A model generated the notes under the pieces. It was not told where the DNA came from. It searched no databases and saw only the letters and a list, made by a program, of their open reading frames with translations. A program made the position numbers and the translations under genes. From Bactrocera neohumeralis (lineage: Eukaryota; Arthropoda; Insecta; Diptera; Tephritidae), in contig NC_065920.1 in assembly GCF_024586455.1 (NCBI RefSeq), positions 54,629,960-54,693,959 of the forward strand: 64,000 nt of DNA, in the 5' to 3' direction. Shown piece by piece: positions 57,176 through 64,000 of this stretch (position 1 is the stretch's first letter; each line of letters begins with the position of its first letter).

Positions 57176-59499
57176 GAAAGAAAGCCAAGTGCTGCTGTGA
57201 TTTAGGTATAATATTAGGTATATTTGCTTGGTTTTTGCTTTTGCGTACTCCTTTACTGCTTTCTTTTTCATCTTTCCCCTTTAATGTTTAAATTTAATGC
57301 AAAATTCTCATGTTTAATTATATATCCATATTTGTACTCGGTAAGTCTATCACATTCTTATTTTATAATATATGGATATATTAATGATGTGAAACAAATT
57401 GATTCGTTATGCTGAATTGTGACATACATATGTATATGGCGAAATATCTAACTGAAAATGATAAAAATTATAATAAATCTACGGGAAAAAGCATCAGTTG
57501 AAATGCACCTAAATACAACTAAACGTGCGCTTGCTTTTCAGGGAAACGAGAACATAAAATACATTGGGGTGTCCGCTATTTCTCAATTGTTTTGTTACTG
57601 ACCCTTCGTAATGCTTCAGTTTTTGATACAAAACCACCAAACGTAAATAAGCTTTTTATTTTCATGTATCACTTCAAACTAAGCGAGAGAAATATAGGAT
57701 TTTTTGTTGACTTTATTAAATTTAGAGAGCGTGTTTTTCTTATAATGGTACATATTCGTGCTTGAATGTCTAAAATCAGATGAAACCTCGCTCTCGACCC
57801 TATTGTTACCAAAAGGCCTTATGTACCTGAAGGTACTTCTCTGGATTTAATCCTTACAATCTGTAAGCATGTGAAATGTCCAATTATATTACTCTTCGTT
57901 ATTTGTTTTGTGTGATATTTTGCTTTAAGTTACTTGTTTCTTAATAAAGAATCTAATTGGATATATAAGAATCCATTTGGAGCGATTTAAAATTCGCTTA
58001 AATAGGTAAAAAGTAAAAACTAAGTTTCCTTTGACATGAACTCAATACAGAAGATGGTGCAAAAAAAATGTATTTTATACGACCAAACTGATTTTAAATC
58101 TTATACTTATTACGGATAAAGTGTTTTCTTCATATTTTGGTTTGACGCAAAAATTTACATAATTTTTAATAGTGGGCGTGGTCACCTTTCGCCATTATAA
58201 CACTTGGGGGCATGGTCGAAATATCAATGTTATCTGCATAAACTTTGAGCGGTGACACGGAACAAAATCATTTTGAGGAATTACTTTTCCCACATGATCA
58301 GTTAAAGGCTCGATGTTAGGTAAACAACATTCCTTTCTATTACTGCGCACGCTGCTAAGCTTACAGTAATGCCTAGTATTGATATTTCGCCAACACTAAT
58401 TACCAATTTAGCGGGTCAGACGCGTTTTTGCCGTAAGACACGGAGTTTTTCGCAGTTATTCGGTCATTTAAATTGTTTTCTTTCAATTAAATTTTGAAAG
58501 TTAGTTTATTTGGTGAGCATCTTTAAGCTCTCCATCAATTCTAGATCAGTTATAAAGCGGTCTCTCTAAGATCTACTACCACTAAGTTTCTGTCTTCTCA
58601 TTGATTCGTTCTCCTTCGACTTTCCGTTTGGCGGAGGCCACTGCCAGTTTTCACGTATTTTTCCCCAAATTCTCACTATTGATGATTCGTTACCACCAAC
58701 GCTTTAAAAACATTTGTCATCTGTTTTCTGTTTAAACACAATAATGTTTATTTCCTGCTTTATAATCAAAACCAATCGTTTTCACTTTAAATTTACTTAC
58801 TTCACCAGTCACTGAATATAGTATTAAATCAAATTAAATTTTTGCAATCTGATATCAACAACAAACAACAAAAAATCAAGATATTTGGCATTTAACGGGG
58901 TTTTCAAAAATACCCAAAAAATCACGCAACTAAGAAAATATTTGCAGCCAGTTTTTTATGAGCGGGAATGTACTTGTACATCAAGTGTACCAAGCGTTCG
59001 TACAGTACCAAGTGGTTTGAGCTACCAGAATTTAAAAGGTACTCAGCAAAAACTGAAAATTGCGGGGCATCAGTAAGGATGAACACCCTAATTATACATA
59101 CTAATAAAATTTTTTTAAAAGATCATAGGCCTTTACGTATTAATGTATGTACATACAAGTTACATAAACTCCCAAATAAGGGATATTAATTGTGTTAATT
59201 AAGATAGTCTCCATAAATACGAATAATTTATGATGCCACTAGTGGCATTTATTTTGAAATCAATCCTGAGATTTCGTAAAGTAAATATGTATATTTGTTA
59301 GGTTTTTAAAAGATTTTCAGTTTTCTATTGCTTTATTTTTCGAGCACGTTTCCATTTTATAAAAGTCATTCAATTGGGTAGCTAATAAACGTGTCAAGTT
59401 GTCAGCAACAGCGCTGTTCATGAAGCAAATAATTTTTTAGATACTCGGAAGCAAAAATTTCAAAAGTAGTAAAATAAGAAATTGAGATTATTGTTTGGC
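57176..59499. other. Unassigned 2.3-kb stretch
   Basis: No recognised transposon coding. 58160-58250 holds GTGGGCGTGGTCACC, a phrase of the kind found inside the GGAC/TCCG repeats, perhaps a remnant. A 63-codon frame (58885-59076, plus) ends near a possible GTAAGG splice site, but no domain is visible. Confidence 0.35.
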
Positions 59500-59765
59500 G
59501 GTAATAAATCAAGTCATATTTCAAAACATAAGAGGAGGCATATTTTTTTTGGCCAGGTTGGTTGAAGTATATTTTAAATATAAGATATATTTAAAGAAAA
59601 GATCATACGGAGCCAAATATGGTGAAAACGTTGGTTTATCGGTGGTATTCATTGCCTTCTTACTGTTAAATTCGCTCACAATCGTGGCTCGATGCGAAGG
59701 TGCATTACAATCGAGTAAAATCCATGTGTTATTCTCCCACAATACGGCCAAATAGAACTCCTTGT
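59500..59765 (-). pseudogene. Mariner transposase fragment
   Basis: Minus-strand NTWILLDCNAPSHRATIVSE matches the SWILLHDNAPSHRA block (Asp changed, HD to DC). FSPYLAPYDLFF matches YSPDLAPCDFFLF, keeping the final Asp. Only this segment of the catalytic domain survives. Confidence 0.7.
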
Positions 59766-59859
59766 AGACCGTTTGCTTAAAAATTTGTTTAGTTTAAAAC
59801 AATATATTCTTTATGTCATTAAAAAATCACTTTTTTTGCCACTGGCACTCGGATCCATC

Positions 59860-60330
59860 AAGATGACTTATTCGTGAATTTCCATTGATAACTGGCGAAT
59901 GACGCGTGAGTTCTTTTGCTCCAAGTTACGAATTGAGATGCCCGCATAGACTTTAGACTTTATATATCCCCACAGGAGTAAGATCCAACGGTGTGATATC
60001 CCATGATTTTGTGAGCAATCGACCGACCCAAAACGTGAAATTAAATTCACATCAAAGTCTTCTCTCAACAAATCCATTGATTGATGCGATGGTTGGGAAG
60101 AGGCGGTCTTGTTGAAATCAAATGTCGCCGAGATCACGAGCAATTTCAGGCATAAAATAGTGGGTTATCGTAGCGCGATTAAGGTCGCCGGCCGTTCTCA
60201 CCGGCATCATTTTTGAAGAAATATGGATTGATGATTCCACCTGCCTACAAACCACACTAAACAATTGTATTTTCTATATACCAATAACGCCGAATAGTAC
60301 GCACAAGAAGAATGGTGCCGAATTACAAAT
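59860..60330 (-). pseudogene. Tc1/mariner-superfamily DDE transposase fragment
   Basis: Minus-strand pieces GDIxFDFNKTASSQPSHQ (decayed FQQDGATCHT), SMDLLREDFDVNLISRFGSV, a frame change, then WILLLWGYIKSKVYAG and SRVIRQLSMEIHE. The segment YFFKNDAGENGRR-like bases at about 60190-60230 and the QTTPNNCIF bases beyond give the preceding part. Same family as 25785 and 49960. Confidence 0.72.
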
Positions 60331-61092
60331 TATGCTGACCATAAATTGAGAGATAATTCTTTGTAAACGAAACAAAAACAAAAACCTAACGGCTTGACGG
60401 CACTCACGCGAGATCTACCAAACAAAAGTTATTGGAAAAAGTATCTTTGCTTGCATCACCCGTTACATCCTCGAAAGTTGTTCGGAAAAATCTGACAAAC
60501 AAAAATACCAAGAAGCAAAGATTTGGTGAGACAGACGGTCATATTTTTGTAGGTCAAAACTCTGCGGACACGAATAAATATATTATGAAAGCATCATAAA
60601 CGATATAAGTCGCATTCCATCGACTATTTGTGGAACAAAGTGAGAAAAGCAAAAAAAGAAACTATCACATGTGATTGTAGTGAAAGGGCGACAAAGCAAA
60701 TAACATAAATTTTAAGACAAAAACAGGTCAGAAGAGTTATTTTACTGTTCTTACATTGGAAATGCATGGCAGTAGCAAATGTAGCAACATATTGGAGAAA
60801 TTTGAAGATAGACACTGCAGACTGCTGTTGCAATAAACCATTTTCAAGTTTATAGGCTCAAAGTGGCAAACGAATGCACACACTTTCTTATATAAATATG
60901 ATTTTTCTGTCATAAAAATAACACTTATAGTAAATCAGATAGAGGACAGATGGAAGCAGTTGGCGCTGAAAGCGCGTAGTTCTAGTTTCATTCGTCGCAT
61001 CGGGTCATGCTATACCTTTTTGGAAAGCGCTAACACGTATTTGATTGATTGTCGTTTCTTTTAAGTCGTTCGTGAGGTATAGCGTTGCAAAC
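60331..61092. other. Unassigned sequence
   Basis: No gene recognised. A phrase near 60420-60530 could be further decayed transposon sequence. Confidence 0.35.
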
Positions 61093-61400
61093 ATGGAGCA
61101 AAATAAAGAGAAAATACGGCATATTTTACAGTACTACTACGATAAAGGCAAAAATGCATCTCAAGCCGCCAATAAAATTTGTGCAGTTTATGGACCCGAT
61201 ACATTAATGAAGGCTTTAGAGCGTTCCTTCATTTTCGAAGAAATATGGACCAGTGATTCCCTCTGGCCATAGAGCTAACCACACAGATACTCTTTGGAGA
61301 CATAACGGTATCTCAACAACGCTTGTGAGTTGTCCATAATCCAAAAGCAAGCATTTTTTTTATTAACGTATCAACCAAAAGTGAACATCACCGAATATTG
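61093..61400 (+). pseudogene. Chimeric transposon scrap: mariner N terminus joined to an inverted DDE piece
   Basis: ATG 61093 opens MEQNKEKIRHILQYYYDKGK, NASQAANKICAVYG, a textbook mariner first helix-turn-helix. At about 61230 the sequence changes to TTCGAAGAAATATGGACCAG, which matches the plus strand at 60215. There the transposase lies on the minus strand, so the C-terminal part is inverted relative to the N-terminal part. The inverted match runs to about 61400 (GTGAGTTGTCCATAATCCAA). An inversion or a nested insertion with deletion explains it. Confidence 0.6.
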
Positions 61401-61424
61401 AACGCAGCATGAGACAAAAATAAA

Positions 61425-61475
61425 AATGTCAAAATGTTCGATTGCAATCGTACTTACCCTTTCCTTATTTGTTTT
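61425..61475 (-). repeat. Terminal fragment of the GGAC/TCCG repeat group
   Basis: AAAATGTTCGATTGCAATCG followed by TACTTACCCTTTCCTTATTT resembles the right end AAAATGTTCGGT..CCCTTCCTTACTTGTT. Confidence 0.4.
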
Positions 61476-61649
61476 TAAATTACTCTCTCATGATGTTTCT
61501 CATCGACTTCTCGTTGGTGGTGTTATCTGGCTAACTTCATGGCTCATAATGTTTATGTTGATGCTATTAACTAGTGCTTTATAAAGAACGATAAAAAAAA
61601 ATAAGTAGGAAAGCGAGTGAAAGGAAATATCTATATGCTAGCGCGGAAG

Positions 61650-61930
61650 TTTTTGTTCAGTTGACACGGGGGCGTGTGAAATTTTTCACATTGCTCTTCT
61701 CAGAAAAAAACTGGCAACGTGCAAGTATTTTGAAACCTCCGTAGGCAACTCAAAATTGAGTTTCTGTACATACATATATACATTCATATATACATATTGT
61801 GTATGTATATTTGTGTTGAGTTCATGTTTTAATTAGTGAAAAACTATTTCGCACACGATGGCAATTTCATTTCCAACAGCATAGTTGCGTAATTATTGTC
61901 ATGGCAGTTTTGCTATTTAGCAACGTGTGA
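61650..61930 (+). repeat. Diverged block, copy 3 of 3
   Basis: Shares GTGTGAAATTTTTCACATTG, TGTGTTGAGTTCATGTTTTA, ATTAGTGAAAAACTATTTCG and GATGGCAATTTCATTTCCAA with copies at 46850 and 48520. Confidence 0.5.
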
Positions 61931-62399
61931 ATTTGTAAGAGGTACTGTTAATTTGATTGTTAATTTTTATACCCTCATTTTGAGATACTTATTTTATCTC
62001 AATTAAATTTCTACTTCGCTCCATCCTTTTTTTCAAAACCTTTGGTTTGTCATTTCTTTTCCAAAGTTTTTACAGAATCAGGGGCAATTAGCATCAGCAG
62101 CATACAACTTCACGCTGACTAATATTTTTTTCCAAAATTTTCTACACGTCGTCGGAATTTCAACAAAGCTGAATCATGTCATTACGTTTTCTTCTTCTTT
62201 GCCTTTTGTCTTCACTCTATCCTATTGCGATGACTTTGAGCACCACTGTTCTTAACTTCTTTAGCTGTCACACAATTCGTCAAGTAAAGTAATGCTGCGG
62301 TAGCGTAGTGTAGCAGCAGGCGGCAAAACTGTCAAGCTTTAACACCACATCTATAACAATAACTAGAATAATGACTGTAGCAAACAAGTATAACTGAAA
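61931..62399. other. Unassigned sequence
   Basis: T-rich with no recognised feature. Confidence 0.4.
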
Positions 62400-62885
62400 C
62401 TTTAGTTTAGTTACTAGGTCCATGAAGAGTAGTAATCTTTTAGGATACCAACGCTTGACGCGAATTTTAACAGACTCTGTGGCTCCTTTATCTCTTCTTT
62501 CCTCCTTCAGTTTATCATACCATAGGAACCCCAGATGCTTACAGCGTAGTCTTGCCAATGCGAGACAAGTGAACAAGAGATGCTCCATTGTTTCCCTTGT
62601 GCCTTGTTATAGACGTTTCCTGTAGTCTTTTCGATCTGTCAGCCCCATTCTGCGGGCGTGTGTCGCCGACAGACAGTGACCAGTTAGTATTCTTGGCAAT
62701 CTCGTCCACTATTACATTTGGGTGCCTTTGTAATCTGGCACCCAGTAGAAGTGAAGTAACACTTTCCATTGCCGCCCTGCTTTTCAAACTCTGAAATTGC
62801 CTGTAAACGCAATAAACGTCAGCTCCGCGGCCTTGCAATAACAAACACCTCAGCTTTGAATATACTGCACTGGTCCGGCAACTTA
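62400..62885 (-). pseudogene. LINE 3' fragment: RNase H remnant and tail
   Basis: On the minus strand FKLPDQCSIFKAEVFVIA-like codons (about 62830-62885) open the RNase H domain. Decayed LLGARLQRHPNVIVDEIAKN, THARRMGLTDR and TMEHLLFTCLALARLRCKHLG follow, the last being the zinc-binding C terminus. It is colinear with 2260-2815 and 19330-19880 and extends furthest into the 3' end (KIRVKRWYPKRLL). Confidence 0.7.
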
Positions 62886-63320
62886 AAACTTAGAAAACCT
62901 TAAAAAGGAACAACAAAGGAATAAAGTATTCTCTAAGTAGTACACAGTACTGTAAAACGAATATATGTATGATTAATACAGTTGGTTATCCTCCGCTTTT
63001 ACGTTCGATTCCAAAACTTCAAAGAACAGTTTGTGTTAAAATATTACTCATATGCCCTAATGCACTGCACGAAGTGTTGATAGTATAATAACTGATTCGT
63101 TGTTGTACGAAAAGGCCACCATGCTGTATATCGAACGAATCAATATTTTATTTTAACTTATCGTTGCAATATTTAGAAGGGTTAAATTGAAGAAGGAACA
63201 ACATTTCAATCAGTTTGAAAATTTCAAGTTATAACTTAAAAGATAAAGAAACAAGAGTCTTAATGAATTTTCAAGCTTTGAAGGTATTTATACAAGTGGC
63301 TCCTATTTCCGCACAATGTA
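62886..63320. other. Unassigned sequence
   Basis: AT-rich, nothing recognised; ATTACTCATATGCCCTAATG near 63043 echoes the ACTCATACGCCCTGTA phrase of the 33890/53500 blocks. Confidence 0.35.
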
Positions 63321-63952
63321 CTGCGGGGGGCAAAAAATAGTAAGACTTTTTAATTTTTTTAAGTTTTTAATTTTTTAAAGTTTTTTTCAACGTTGATATA
63401 ACTGTCAGTGCCATCTGAACCAAATGTCACATAAAAACAACCATTAGTGCGTTCAGTGATTTTTACAATGAGTGAAATTATGCAATAAAGAAGAAAAGAC
63501 TTTCGGTAATAATTGTTTGTCGCGAGCAAGTGTTTTGTAATCAAAGAGAGTCGAGAACGCGTTGACGACGAACCGCGTCCAGGACGGCCCTAAACATCAA
63601 CTGATGCTCAACACGTCAATAAAATTAAGGAACTGGTTCTTGAGAATCGACGACTAACAATCAAAGGTCTTACTGCCACCGGTGGAATATCACAAAGATC
63701 AGTGAAAACCACTTTGAAAGATCATTTGGTTCTAAGAAAAGTGACAACAGCATTGGTTCCAATATTACTAAATTTTTTCGAAAAACAGTTTTCTTCGATT
63801 ATCGGGGTGTGGTGTACAATGAATTCCTTCCATGCACATTCGTGTACTGGGGCCAAAGTGGATTATTTTGAAGATGATGAAGTAGATTTTGAAGAATAAA
63901 TTAAGAAGTTTAAAAATATGAACAAATTCCTACTATTGTTTGCGCAAAGTGA
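63321..63952 (+). mobile_element. Short mariner derivative with both ends, fourth subfamily
   Basis: Left end CTGCGGGGGGCAAAAAATAG-TAAGACTTTTT after TA 63319-63320. The right end is the inverse of CACTTTGCGCAAACAATAGTA-GGAATTTGTTC before TA 63953-63954. The shared inner part GCAAA-AATAGTARGA supports true terminal repeats. Length is 632 bp, about half a complete mariner. Confidence 0.72.
63540..63897 (+). pseudogene. Mariner transposase remnant in the short derivative
   Basis: Frames read RVEDEPRPGRP, DAQHVNKIKELVLENRRLTI, KGLTATGGISQRSVKTTLKD and HLVLRKVTTALVPILLNFFE, the linker and second helix-turn-helix. After a deletion come VFFDYRGVVYNEFLP and CTFVYWGQ-like bases in another frame, then YFEDDEVDFEE and the stop at 63897-63899. 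The catalytic aspartates are missing. Confidence 0.72.
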
Positions 63953-64000
63953 TAGTTGATAACTTGATAACGTCATACAATAACCTTGTAATCAATAATT

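Noticed and set aside
1..64000. tRNA, rRNA and other structured RNA genes
   Set aside because: Scanning by eye for the tRNA B-box (GGTTCRANTCC) and cloverleaf-like arms gave no candidate I could support; a covariance-model search was not possible.

Overview
The window looks like insect nuclear DNA, most likely from a true fly and plausibly a tephritid fruit fly. It is AT-rich, has no bacterial operon structure, holds an assembly gap of exactly 100 N (13662-13761), and is packed with fly-type mobile elements: mariner, Helitron, RTE-like and I-like retrotransposons, and a dispersed repeat carrying GGAC/TCCG runs. The species is inferred from repeat style only. I found no convincing complete host gene, tRNA or rRNA. 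Almost every substantial open frame belongs to a mobile element, and almost all of these are broken.

Layout. 0-2.3 kb: a decayed DDE-like transposase of an unnamed family, with five copies of a GTACGTGAC-type motif around it. 2.3-2.8 kb: a LINE RNase H tail. 3.6-6.0 kb: an old Helitron with recognisable Rep and helicase parts and a CTAG terminus. 7.2-7.9 kb: an old RTE-like fragment. 8.3-15.5 kb: two copies of the GGAC/TCCG repeat, old mariner pieces and the gap. 15.6-19.9 kb: a deleted mariner, a 5'-truncated RTE-like copy with a long reverse transcriptase frame, and another LINE tail. 20.6-22.8 kb: a 156-bp MITE and a 1.9-kb palindrome made of two dispersed repeats. 23-27 kb: old duplicated blocks and transposon scraps. 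27.06-32.43 kb: a nearly full-length I-like non-LTR retrotransposon with target-site duplication, ORF1 zinc knuckles, endonuclease and a long RT frame. 32.5-38 kb: two mariner copies set in sequence that repeats, in the same order, parts of 2.9-12.2 kb. 38.3-41.4 kb: a Helitron 5' end and unassigned sequence. 41.46-45.53 kb: a mariner split by a full-length RTE-like element with a 12-bp target duplication. 45.5-64 kb: more duplicated blocks, a second MITE, mariner remnants, a deleted RTE-like copy, another LINE tail and a short mariner with both terminal inverted repeats.

Functionally this is a transposon graveyard. The retrotransposons copied themselves with endonuclease plus reverse transcriptase. 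The DNA elements moved by DDE or HUH transposases. Many copies are deletion derivatives that could only have moved with enzymes supplied elsewhere. The less explained material is a set of diverged blocks occurring two or three times, some in the same order; the GTACGTGAC cluster; the TA-flanked MITE pair; and two small candidate coding islands (39.5 kb and 54.7 kb).
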